Shown here one piece after another: positions 46,261-54,210 of a stretch of DNA of 63,701 nucleotides. A program made the translations under genes and the position numbers. Under the pieces are notes generated by a model. That model was not told the DNA's origin. It made no database searches and saw only the letters and a list, made by a program, of their open reading frames with translations. The stretch's first letter is position 1, and every line of letters begins with the position of its first letter. Source of the DNA: Robinsoniella sp. (GTDB lineage: Bacteria > Bacillota > Clostridia > Lachnospirales > Lachnospiraceae); contig JAMPFB010000008.1 of assembly GCA_023664735.1 (NCBI GenBank), positions 1 through 63,701 of the forward strand, written 5' to 3'.

Positions 46261-47122
46261 GCTTTCCCCGTCCTTTCCGCCTCTTTTTCTTCTTTTCCTC
46301 GGAAGGCTTATTTTGTATCAGCTCTAGCTTCTCATGAAGGGCCTCCTGATTTAAATTCCGGTACAGCTTTCCTTCGTATGCCACTGAGATTCTTCCTGTT
46401 TCTTCTGAAACTATTATAGTGAGTGAATCCGTAACCTCTGAAATGCCCACACCTGCCCGATGTCTTGTACCAAGCTCTTTAGACAATGCCATATTATCCG
46501 ATAAAGGCAGATAACAGGTAGCTGATACTACCCGGTTGCCCCGCACGATTACTGCACCGTCATGAAGAGGGGTATTATGCTCAAAAATGTTGATTAAAAG
46601 CTGATTGGTAAGAACGGCATCCACTTCAATACCAGTTCTTTCGTATTCTGTCAGTGCAAGATTTTGTTCTACCACAATCAGGGCTCCTGTTTTCACTTTC
46701 CCCATCTCATAGCATGCCTTTACAATTTCATTCTTTGTTTTATCGGAAAAAAGCCCGCCTTCTTCCTTTCCGGAATCAAAAGAAAACAAATTGCTGATAA
46801 AATTTTTCCGTCCAAGCTGATCCAGCGCCCGTCTCAGCTCCGGCTGCAGCACTACTACAATGCCCACGATAAATACTTGGAAAAGCTTATCGAATATCCA
46901 TAAAATAGTAGTCATCCGAAAGATAGCCGCAACTAACAAAAACGCAAAAATAACAAGCATTCCTTTTAAGAATGCCCATGCCTTCGTGTTGCGCACCCAT
47001 ACTAAAATCTGGTACACCAAAAAGGAGATAATGATTATCTCCACATAATCGGTTACTAAAATATGCTTGGGTATATGCAGCACCGTAAGATATTTATCTA
47101 TAAACTCGGCTATCTGTTCCAT
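46247..47122 (-). CDS. cdaA: Diadenylate cyclase
   Basis: The 291-residue enzyme makes cyclic di-AMP from two ATP. Three N-terminal helices (about 25-44, 51-69, 77-92) anchor it. The DisA_N domain has DGA (188-190) and GTRHRAG (RHR 220-222), both needed for catalysis. A basic tail ends the protein (KKKKRRKGRGKHEEK). The ATG at 47122 follows AAGGTG; a GTG three codons earlier is in frame. It lies 33 bases behind an unrecognised membrane protein gene. Confidence 0.95.
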   Translation of the reverse strand: MEQIAEFIDKYLTVLHIPKHILVTDYVEIIIISFLVYQILVWVRNTKAWAFLKGMLVIFAFLLVAAIFRMTTILWIFDKLFQVFIVGIVVVLQPELRRALDQLGRKNFISNLFSFDSGKEEGGLFSDKTKNEIVKACYEMGKVKTGALIVVEQNLALTEYERTGIEVDAVLTNQLLINIFEHNTPLHDGAVIVRGNRVVSATCYLPLSDNMALSKELGTRHRAGVGISEVTDSLTIIVSEETGRISVAYEGKLYRNLNQEALHEKLELIQNKPSEEKKKKRRKGRGKHEEK

Positions 47123-47155
47123 ATGTCTCACCTTAGCTGTTCAATCTTATCTTAT

Positions 47156-48085
47156 TTACAATACACTGGTTATTTTCTTTACGGTTTTCTTTGCTTTTTT
47201 CACGGAATTTTTGGGAATTGCCTTCACATAATAATAGTATTCGTCATCTTCAAACTGTACATACTCGGTTCTTGTATAATCCACATTAAAGGCAAAGAAC
47301 TCCAATACCTTTGCAAGAAGGAAGGACACTATTGCCCCTATAATCATAGCAGCAATGGAGCTGTTTACATCAAACATCAAGTCTCCTAAAAGAAGCATTA
47401 CGATACAGGTAACAATTCCCACAATCATGCTGATGGTCCATGCATGATCCACGGAAAGCCTGCGGATTAAATAAACCAAAATAACTGTAATGGCAAATGC
47501 TGCCATAGTTACGAACATTGCTTTATTATTTAACATTCCTTCCACTACATAATGCAGCCTTGCCACCGGATTATCTCCATCCAAAGAAGTGATAATGGCA
47601 GCATTTGTCTGAACATAGTAGATCAGATAATATACCATTACCCCACAGCTTACTGAAACAATGGAAACAGGGGTTCCAAGCAGCCCCACTGCAAGCACTA
47701 CCACATAGGGAATCCTCAAGGTAAATGCAAGGGGCAAAAGCAACAGCACCAGCGTATCCTTTGGCGAAAATCTAAAATACAGCAAAAACAAAAGTAAAAA
47801 CAGCACGCCTGACACAAGGGCACATTCAACAGCTAAAGAATACATATGGAGCACAATAAATACAGCTCCCAGCACCACACTGAAATTCACCGGAAGAAAA
47901 GAACACATAAGTGCGACAACCAATACAATAACCAGATTGTTTATCCTGCTGTTATATCCCAAACTTCCATTGATAAATACAAGTACCGTCAATGCCAAAA
48001 CGAACTTAAGCAGCGGTATTAAGTATACTTCATATTTGCTATAAAAATTCCTTAAATTTTCCCTAACCTCTAATAATCCTGACAT
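47156..48085 (-). CDS. Unrecognised polytopic membrane protein upstream of cdaA
   Basis: I do not recognise a named family. The 309-residue product has about eight hydrophobic helices between residues 23 and 265. Its soluble C-terminal tail starts acidic and Tyr-rich (YVQFEDDEYYYYVKAIP) and ends strongly basic (KKAKKTVKKITSVL). I chose the ATG at 48085, behind AAAGGA; an ATG at 48130 would overlap the previous gene. Gaps to both neighbours are under 35 bases, so it belongs to the recD2-to-glmM run. A link with CdaA or envelope control is only a guess from position. Confidence 0.7.
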   Translation of the reverse strand: MSGLLEVRENLRNFYSKYEVYLIPLLKFVLALTVLVFINGSLGYNSRINNLVIVLVVALMCSFLPVNFSVVLGAVFIVLHMYSLAVECALVSGVLFLLLFLLYFRFSPKDTLVLLLLPLAFTLRIPYVVVLAVGLLGTPVSIVSVSCGVMVYYLIYYVQTNAAIITSLDGDNPVARLHYVVEGMLNNKAMFVTMAAFAITVILVYLIRRLSVDHAWTISMIVGIVTCIVMLLLGDLMFDVNSSIAAMIIGAIVSFLLAKVLEFFAFNVDYTRTEYVQFEDDEYYYYVKAIPKNSVKKAKKTVKKITSVL

Positions 48086-48104
48086 ATAAAATCCTTTCAG
48101 AAGG

Positions 48105-48506
48105 CTACATCTTTTTGCTTTCCAGCTCATACAATGCGGAAAGCTGCTTTAAATTGTAAAAGTAGCGCTTCAGGCTTTTTTTTGCCTTACTATATCGGTA
48201 AGAATATACAATATAAGAAATCACTGCATATGCCACCACAAAAATGAAATAATAAAGCAATACATCCTTTCCAAATGCAATCAGATCCATTTTGTATATA
48301 TTCTGCATGAATGTTTCAAAGTCATAGTAGATATACATCGCAAACAGCACTCCATAAGCAAGCGTAGCAGAAATAACAGATCTAAGCATATGGAACTCAA
48401 TATAGTCGCCCCTGAAATAACTGCCGGTAACCATATTCCTCCGACCTTCATTTTCCTCATAGGCAGCCATCTTAGTCATGAGCTTGATTCTCTCTTCATT
48501 TAACAT
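48105..48506 (-). CDS. Small membrane protein of unknown function
   Basis: A 133-residue protein with two clear helices (about 41-61 and 79-102) between charged ends: an N-terminal part with RIKLMTKMAAYEENEGRRN and a C-terminal basic segment YRYSKAKKSLKRYFYNLKQLSALYELESKKM. No family recognised. AAGGAG precedes the ATG. It lies 18 bases after yvyF and 19 before the larger unknown membrane protein gene, and the two probably act together. The compact layout and normal codon use suggest a real conserved gene. Confidence 0.7.
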   Translation of the reverse strand: MLNEERIKLMTKMAAYEENEGRRNMVTGSYFRGDYIEFHMLRSVISATLAYGVLFAMYIYYDFETFMQNIYKMDLIAFGKDVLLYYFIFVVAYAVISYIVYSYRYSKAKKSLKRYFYNLKQLSALYELESKKM

Positions 48507-48524
48507 AGGCTACTCCTTATTTTA

Positions 48525-48929
48525 TTATAGGAAACGCATTCTGGACTTATCTCTTGGGTCTTTTGGCTCTTCCTTCTTTTGGGGCGCCGGCTTGGCAATG
48601 GATTTACTTAAGGTATTTGCCATTTCCTGAGAACATTTTGCGCAGAACCTTCCTGAACCAATCATGGCTCCACACCGCTCACAGGGCACCTTAATAGGTG
48701 AATCATCTGAAAACTGAAGCCTGTCTTCCCTGATCCACTGCTGAATCTGTCCAACTTCCACATCGCAATCCTCTGTAACCATCTGGATGGTTGCCTGGGC
48801 ATGTGACTGGACATATTTCTTTACTTCCTGAAATTTTTCTTCCAGCTCCTCTTTACAATTAGGGCAAATCGGGGGACCCATTACATAATTAAACAATCTT
48901 CCGCATCGTCTACAATTCCGTACATTCAT
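48525..48929 (-). CDS. yvyF: YvyF-family flagellar operon protein (zinc ribbons)
   Basis: The 134-residue product has two pairs of Cys pairs: CRRCG...CPNC near the N-terminus and CERCG...CAKC near residue 95, with a winged-helix-like middle part (VEVGQIQQWIREDRLQF). This fits the YvyF/TIGR03826 family, found behind comFC in Bacillus at the head of a flagellar operon. Here it also follows comFC (14-base gap), but no flgM follows; membrane protein genes do. The ATG at 48929 has AGGAGG seven bases upstream; a GTG six codons earlier overlaps it. Confidence 0.82.
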   Translation of the reverse strand: MNVRNCRRCGRLFNYVMGPPICPNCKEELEEKFQEVKKYVQSHAQATIQMVTEDCDVEVGQIQQWIREDRLQFSDDSPIKVPCERCGAMIGSGRFCAKCSQEMANTLSKSIAKPAPQKKEEPKDPRDKSRMRFL

Positions 48930-48943
48930 ATTCCTACCTCCTG

Positions 48944-49654
48944 TCACTTAAGGGCGCCTATTGCCAGCGAAATACAATAAACAGTTTCTATTCCAGCCTT
49001 TTTGCACTCCAAGGCCAGAGCATCCATAGTGCTCCCTGTTGTGTAGATATCATCAATTATTATAATTACCTTTAATTTTACCTCATTTTGACGGATTTTG
49101 AAAGCCTTTTTCAAATTATTTTCTCTCTCTTGCCCGTTCAATTCCTTTTGAGGTACTGTATTCCTGATTCTTTCTGCAAAATTTTCATATACAGGGATTC
49201 CAGTTTCCCTTGAAATTGCTTTGGCAAACACCGCCGCCTGATTGTATCCCCGCTTTTGCAGCCGCTTTTTATGCAGTGGCACCGGAATCAGCGCTTCCGG
49301 CCTCCAGCGCCTTATCTTTTCCGCTAAATGCAGCCTGACCTGTTCCCCATAATATGCGCCGTATTCCTGTCTTCCTTCATACTTGAAACGGTAAATGGAC
49401 TCTTTTATGGAAGAATACACAAATAATGCAGCGCCTTCTTTAAAATAGTGCTTTCTTTCCATGCAGTCCCTGCAGTACTCCGCCTCCGGATTCCTTAAAG
49501 GCTTCCCACATTTTCTGCACACCGGCTCCTTTACATGCTTAGGCTTGTTTTTGCAGCCTTGACACACCTTTCCGGTCCCCGGAAGGAGAATGTCGTCACA
49601 AATGGCGCATCTTCCCGGATAAATCAGTTCTTTTATGAAATTCATGCTTTCCAT
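48944..49654 (-). CDS. comFC: ComFC-type phosphoribosyltransferase-like protein
   Basis: A 236-residue ComF protein. The N-terminal zinc-binding part has CAIC, CQGC, CRKCG and CRDC pairs (residues about 16-62). The C-terminal phosphoribosyltransferase domain has ALIPVPLHKKRLQKRGYNQA and the PRPP loop VIIIIDDIYTTGSTMDA. In Bacillus and others ComFC is needed for DNA uptake and interacts with recombination helicases. Here it sits 17 bases behind recD2, another DNA-processing gene. The ATG at 49654 follows GGAGAG; a second ATG three codons later is possible. Confidence 0.92.
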   Translation of the reverse strand: MESMNFIKELIYPGRCAICDDILLPGTGKVCQGCKNKPKHVKEPVCRKCGKPLRNPEAEYCRDCMERKHYFKEGAALFVYSSIKESIYRFKYEGRQEYGAYYGEQVRLHLAEKIRRWRPEALIPVPLHKKRLQKRGYNQAAVFAKAISRETGIPVYENFAERIRNTVPQKELNGQERENNLKKAFKIRQNEVKLKVIIIIDDIYTTGSTMDALALECKKAGIETVYCISLAIGALK

Positions 49655-49671
49655 CCGCTCTCCGTCAGAGC

Positions 49672-51897
49672 CTATGCAAGCTCTATGATCCTGTCCTTTA
49701 ACCCCGCATACCGCTTATGCTCGTTTTCATTGGCAATCATCAGGGAAATCATATTTCTGCTGCCCAATATGGTGACGCATTCCTTTGCCCTTGTAATTCC
49801 GGTATACAAAAGATTCCGGTTCATAAGCAGCTTTGGCCCTGTCAAAAGAGGCATGATGACTGCGGGATATTCGCTTCCCTGAGATTTGTGTATGGTTATG
49901 GCATATGCCAGCTCCAGCTCATCTAACTGGGCGAAGGGATAGGTTACCAGCCGCCCTTCTTCATATTCTACCACCAGCTCTTCCCCAAAGCTGTTGATTT
50001 CTTTAATGATTCCCATATCTCCGTTAAAAACTCCTGTCCCCTTATCAATCGGAATATGATATTTGCTTACTATTTCCCATTGTATTTTATAGTTATTCTT
50101 GACCTGCATTACCTTATCCCCTTCCCGGAATAAGGTTTCACCGTATATATGCTCCTTTTTTCGGGGAGATTCCGGATTTAAGTATGTCTGCAGTATTTTA
50201 TTCAGTGTCTCCACGCCCAGCGCTCCTTTTCGCACAGGCGTAAGCACTTGGATATCATAGGGCTTTGCATTTACATATCTGGGCAGCTTTTCTGTAATGA
50301 GCTGCACCATATGTTTATATATGACATTTACATCATTTCGTTCCAAAAAGAAGAAATCCCGGCTTTTATTATCTAGGGCAATTTCCTCCCCCTTATGTAT
50401 ACGATGGGCATTGAGCACAATATGGCTCTCTTCTGACTGTCTGAAAATTTTTTCCAGCTTTACTACGAAAAAGCAGTCGCTTTCAATCATATCCTTTAAA
50501 ACCTTTCCCGGTCCCACCGAAGGAAGCTGGTTTCTATCTCCTACCAGAATCAGCCTCGTTCCCGGAGAAACAGCCTTCAAAAGAGCCTGAAACAAATAAA
50601 TATCTACCATGGACATTTCATCAATGATAATAGCGTCCACCTCTAAGGGATTTTCCTCATTTCTTTCAAAATAAGTGCTTCCACGCTCCTCAGACATTCC
50701 CCCATTTAATTCCAGCAGCCGGTGTATGGTTTTTGCCTCATAGCCGGTAGCTTCCGTCATCCGCTTTGCTGCCCTTCCTGTAGGCGCTGCCAGGCAAAAA
50801 TCCATTCCAAGCTCCTCAAAGAGCCTGAGCATAATATGAATTGTAGTAGTCTTTCCAGTACCCGGTCCGCCTGTAAGGATAAAGATGCCCCTTCTTACGC
50901 TTGCAAGCACCCCTTTTCTCTGCAAGTCGTCTAACTGCATCCCTTCCTGCTCCTCGATAGCCTTTATCCGGCTAAGCAGCTTTTCCTCTTCCTCCGGCTC
51001 TTCCTTCTCCATAATATTCAAATCATGAAGCATTTTTCCACAGCTTAATTCACAATAATAAGCATTGCTTCCATAAACCTGAACATTACCTTCCCCCATG
51101 CTTTTAACAATTACCTTTTTATCCATGGCAAGATTAGAAACCTGAGGCTCCAGAAAGCCTTTTTCAATTTCCAAAAGGGCGGCTGTTTTCTCCAGCAGCA
51201 TTTCCATGGGAAGATAGGTATGCCCTTCTGAAATCCCAAGGGAAAGCATATATAACAAGCCGCTTCGAATGCGGTAATCGGAATCTGTATGGATGCCTGC
51301 TTTTCTGGCTATTTCATCTGCTATGCGGAAGCCTACTCCATGCATGTCCTCACTCATGCGGTAAGGGTTCTCCCGAATCATGGAATACAATCCCTCCCCA
51401 TAGGTATTGTAAATCTTTACCGCAAGGGTATTGGATATTCCATACCCTTGAAGGAAAATCATGGCTTCCTTCATGTCCTTTTTCTCTTCTGCCTGTACTG
51501 CGATTTCCCTTGCTTTTCTTTCACTGATTCCTTTGATTTCCGCTAAGCGCTCCGGCTCCTCTTCCATAATCCGGAAGGTGTCCATTCCAAATTTTTTTAC
51601 AATCTTTTCAGCCAGAGACGGTCCAATTCCTTTAATGGCGCCGGAACCCAGATACCGCTTCATGCTGTCTGTATCCTCCGGGAGCCTGCTTTCATAGCTT
51701 TCCACCTTAAATTGACTGCCATAGGTAGGATGCTCTACAAAGCTGCCTGTTACCTGAAAATTTTCACCATTTTCTATAGTCTGGAAACAGCCTACTAATA
51801 CAAACTCTTCCTTGCCTGCTGCAAATTGAAATACCGTATATCCATTTTCTTCATTTCTATATATGATATGCTCCACATATCCTGTTAAAGTTTCCAC
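49672..51897 (-). CDS. recD2: RecD2-type SF1B DNA helicase
   Basis: A 741-residue ATP-dependent 5'-3' helicase not bound to RecBC. The N-terminal OB-like part (1-70) and helix-hairpin-helix region (about 80-200) are characteristic of RecD2. The motor has Walker A GGPGTGKT (343-350), Walker B IIIDEMSMVD (about 415), GDRNQLPSVGPG and the C-terminal AITIHKSQGSEYP and TGITRAKE motifs. RecD2 acts in repair and recombination. It starts with GTG behind AAGGAG. The 316 bases upstream (51898-52213) hold a large inverted-repeat element and the flagellar terminator, but no clear promoter. Confidence 0.95.
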   Translation of the reverse strand: METLTGYVEHIIYRNEENGYTVFQFAAGKEEFVLVGCFQTIENGENFQVTGSFVEHPTYGSQFKVESYESRLPEDTDSMKRYLGSGAIKGIGPSLAEKIVKKFGMDTFRIMEEEPERLAEIKGISERKAREIAVQAEEKKDMKEAMIFLQGYGISNTLAVKIYNTYGEGLYSMIRENPYRMSEDMHGVGFRIADEIARKAGIHTDSDYRIRSGLLYMLSLGISEGHTYLPMEMLLEKTAALLEIEKGFLEPQVSNLAMDKKVIVKSMGEGNVQVYGSNAYYCELSCGKMLHDLNIMEKEEPEEEEKLLSRIKAIEEQEGMQLDDLQRKGVLASVRRGIFILTGGPGTGKTTTIHIMLRLFEELGMDFCLAAPTGRAAKRMTEATGYEAKTIHRLLELNGGMSEERGSTYFERNEENPLEVDAIIIDEMSMVDIYLFQALLKAVSPGTRLILVGDRNQLPSVGPGKVLKDMIESDCFFVVKLEKIFRQSEESHIVLNAHRIHKGEEIALDNKSRDFFFLERNDVNVIYKHMVQLITEKLPRYVNAKPYDIQVLTPVRKGALGVETLNKILQTYLNPESPRKKEHIYGETLFREGDKVMQVKNNYKIQWEIVSKYHIPIDKGTGVFNGDMGIIKEINSFGEELVVEYEEGRLVTYPFAQLDELELAYAITIHKSQGSEYPAVIMPLLTGPKLLMNRNLLYTGITRAKECVTILGSRNMISLMIANENEHKRYAGLKDRIIELA

Positions 51898-51933
51898 AAA
51901 AAGCTCCTTAAAACATTTCTATAAGCTAAAAAC

Positions 51934-52125
51934 AACAGTTCAGCCCACAGGCGCAGAGCGGGTTTCCCATAGAGCATGTTTTCTGCGTCGCCACGCTTTC
52001 GCTCTATAAAAACGCAACAGTGCTAAGCTCGAAAAGACCTCGCTAAGCGCTGGCGTTTTTATAAGGGCTCCTTAAGAAAACATGCTCTATGGGAAACCCG
52101 CTCTGCGCCTGTGGGCTGAACTGTT
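51934..52125. repeat. 192-bp element with 51-bp perfect inverted arms
   Basis: Arm 51934-51984 is the exact reverse complement of 52075-52125, with a 90-base centre (51985-52074). The centre can fold further: TATAAAAACGC near 52005 pairs with GCGTTTTTATA near 52053. The segment 51976-52028 is identical to the inverted first 53 bases of the window. No open reading frame of note and no transposase are inside. It could be a mobile miniature element, a structured RNA or a strong bidirectional terminator. It separates recD2 from the flagellar operon. Confidence 0.93.
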
Positions 52126-52147
52126 ATACCAAAATGAACTGTTATAC
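52117..52147 (+). repeat. 13-bp direct repeat at the element's right end
   Basis: TGAACTGTTATAC occurs at 52117-52129 and 52135-52147, an 18-base period. The first copy includes the last 9 bases of the inverted arm. This could be a trace of slippage or of insertion at that end. Confidence 0.8.
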
Positions 52148-52148
52148 T

Positions 52149-52173
52149 AAAAAGGCTGTCTGATGACAGCCTT
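52149..52173 (-). terminator. Terminator of the flagellar rod operon
   Basis: On the minus strand AAGGCTGTC and GACAGCCTT (52152-52160 with 52165-52173) form a 9-bp stem with a 4-base loop, followed by T residues (52149-52153 region). It lies 41 bases after the flgJ stop. Confidence 0.85.
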
Positions 52174-52213
52174 ACTATGTACCTTCCTATCATTTTATTA
52201 GCATATGCTAACC

Positions 52214-52564
52214 TTATGCTCCATAATTCCGTTTCATTTGTTCAAAAAGAATCTGTGCAAGCCCAAGGCTGCCCGTCTCAGTTGACTGAGCTGCATATTC
52301 CTGTATCAGACTGTCTTCCATATAGTCCATCATGGAAGCTGTCGCATTGGAAGAATATTCGCTCTGGGGCACTGTCTTTTTCATCTCTTTAAAAATCTGC
52401 TCCAGAAAATAAGCTTCAAATTCCTTACAGACATCCATCAGCTCTTCATCTGATGCCTCATTAAAATCAGAACTATTTAAATTGCTTATCTTTGATGCCG
52501 TCTTGTTGTTAGCATCTTCCGTAAGCTGATTGCCAAAATATGAATTGATTCCACCAATATCCAT
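52214..52564 (-). CDS. flgJ: FlgJ-type rod-binding protein without muramidase domain
   Basis: A 116-residue protein matching the N-terminal rod-binding domain of FlgJ: LMDVCKEFEAYFLEQIFKEMKKTVP and MEDSLIQEYAAQSTETGSLGLAQILFEQM. The C-terminal peptidoglycan hydrolase domain of enterobacterial FlgJ is absent, as is common in Firmicutes. It should help assemble the flagellar rod at the cell wall. GGGAGG precedes the ATG; it lies 25 bases behind flgG and ends the operon. Confidence 0.88.
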   Translation of the reverse strand: MDIGGINSYFGNQLTEDANNKTASKISNLNSSDFNEASDEELMDVCKEFEAYFLEQIFKEMKKTVPQSEYSSNATASMMDYMEDSLIQEYAAQSTETGSLGLAQILFEQMKRNYGA

Positions 52565-52589
52565 GTTGTTTCCTCCCGGCTTTTCTTAC

Positions 52590-53405
52590 CTAGTGTCTTA
52601 AGTTATTTGCCTGCTGGAGCATCTCATCGGATGCCTGAATTGCCTTGGAATTCATTTCATAGGCACGCTGGGCAACAATTAAGTTAACCATTTCATCTAC
52701 TACCTGAACATTGGAGCCTTCCAAATATCCCTGTACCATCTGGCTTTTCTTTACGTTTGCATTGGTAGCCTCATTGATTGCCGCCCCACTTGCTGCAGTA
52801 GGGGAAAATAAAGAATCGCCGTTCTTTTCCAGTCCGGCTGGATTCTGAAACTGGAACATGCCAATTGTCACTCCAAGAGAACGTGGGTTGCCGGTAGCAT
52901 CCGGATAGAAAATGGTTCCATCATCGGAAATGGTAATCTTGCTGGTAGTATAGTCTCCCTGCAGGACGATTCCCCTTCCATTGGTGTCCAGAACCGGATA
53001 GCCCTCCGAGTTGGTAAGGGTCAGCCCGTTTGTTCCCATGGACCAGTTGAAATTACCGTTTCTTGTATAATAAGTGGAACCGTCATAGCCTCTTACCGCA
53101 AAAAATCCTTGCCCGTTAATGGCAAAAGCCGCCGGATTGCTGGACTCCAAAAAAGAACCCTGTCTAAAAATAGAAGTAATAGAAGAATTGCGCACACCAA
53201 GTCCTACCTGTGCGCTGATTGGCTTCTGTTGGTTATTTGCCGTAGTGGACTTTGTCTGCAATGTCTGATACAGCAATGATTTAAATTCCGCTACTTCCGT
53301 TTTATATCCTGTAGTATTTACATTTGCCAGATTATTTGAAATTGTATCAACGTTTGTCTGCTGTGCAATCATTCCGGTTGCTGCGGACCATAAAGATCTT
53401 ACCAT
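52590..53405 (-). CDS. flgG: Flagellar rod protein FlgG (FlhP position)
   Basis: The 271-residue protein has the N-terminal rod/hook motif SLWSAATGMIAQQTNVDTIS and NNLANVNTTGYK, a central beta domain (FAINGQGFFAVRG, YTRNGNF) and the C-terminal EGSNVQVVDEMVNLIVAQRAYEMNSK with heptad-like ending. Length fits distal rod FlgG. It occupies the position of flhP in the Bacillus mbl-flhO-flhP order. GGAGG precedes the ATG. No secretion signal peptide is present, as expected for type III export. Confidence 0.92.
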   Translation of the reverse strand: MVRSLWSAATGMIAQQTNVDTISNNLANVNTTGYKTEVAEFKSLLYQTLQTKSTTANNQQKPISAQVGLGVRNSSITSIFRQGSFLESSNPAAFAINGQGFFAVRGYDGSTYYTRNGNFNWSMGTNGLTLTNSEGYPVLDTNGRGIVLQGDYTTSKITISDDGTIFYPDATGNPRSLGVTIGMFQFQNPAGLEKNGDSLFSPTAASGAAINEATNANVKKSQMVQGYLEGSNVQVVDEMVNLIVAQRAYEMNSKAIQASDEMLQQANNLRH

Positions 53406-53418
53406 AATTTATCTCCTC

Positions 53419-54192
53419 CTATAACTTACCCAGCCTGTTTACTGCCACATCCAAAGTTCCATCTATTGTCTGAATCAGCTTCTGATTGCTCTCATAAGCT
53501 CTCGTTGTAGAAATCAAGTCTACCATTTCAGATACTACCTGTACATTGGAAGCCTCTAGATAGCCTTCGTGGACTGTAGCCGTAGCTCTTGTCTGGGTAG
53601 CTCCTGCTACCGGCTGGTAATAGTTTTCTCCGTAGTGCTCTAAATAATTGTAATCTGCAAAATCTGTAATCAACAGTCTTGTTATAGGTCTGTCATTTTG
53701 ATAAATCGTACCGAACTCATCAATTCTGGAGGTCTGCAGCGGGTCTAACCTGATAGGGCTTCCTGCTGTATTCAGTACATAATCTCCATCCTTTGTGACT
53801 AAATATCCGTTTGTATTTAATGTAAAGGAACCGTCCCTCGTATATTTGGTAGATGTCTCACCTGCTTTATTGGTAAAAGCAACCGTAAAAAAACCACTGC
53901 CGGAAAGCGCCAGATCATAAGTATTTCCCGTTGTCTTAAATGCGCCCTGCGTGTAGTCCGTATAAGTCTCTCCGGTTTTCACTCCAAGGTTTGCCTTACC
54001 AATATAACGGGCAGGCGCCGCATCCGTGCTGTCCTTTATCTTATAGGCCAGTACTGTATCAAAAGCCTGACTGGTAGCTCCTTCCTTCTTAAATCCCGTG
54101 GTAGCGGAATTTGCAAGATTATTTGTCAGAACATCCATTCTCTTCTGTTCATTTAACATCCCTGTATAAGCTGCATATAAGCCCTTTACCAT
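53419..54192 (-). CDS. flgF: Flagellar rod protein FlgF-like (FlhO position)
   Basis: A 257-residue relative of the next gene's product: KGLYAAYTGMLNEQKRMDVLTNNLANSATTGFKKEG at the N-terminus, LALSGSGFFTVAF and YTRDGSFTLN in the centre, and EASNVQVVSEMVDLISTTRAYESNQK at the C-terminus. It corresponds to FlhO/FlgF, a rod component. AAAGGAGG precedes the ATG, and the gene lies 18 bases behind mbl. FlgF and FlgG are similar, so the exact position in the rod is inferred from order. Confidence 0.85.
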   Translation of the reverse strand: MVKGLYAAYTGMLNEQKRMDVLTNNLANSATTGFKKEGATSQAFDTVLAYKIKDSTDAAPARYIGKANLGVKTGETYTDYTQGAFKTTGNTYDLALSGSGFFTVAFTNKAGETSTKYTRDGSFTLNTNGYLVTKDGDYVLNTAGSPIRLDPLQTSRIDEFGTIYQNDRPITRLLITDFADYNYLEHYGENYYQPVAGATQTRATATVHEGYLEASNVQVVSEMVDLISTTRAYESNQKLIQTIDGTLDVAVNRLGKL

Positions 54193-54210
54193 TGGAATCC
54201 TCCTTTATCC

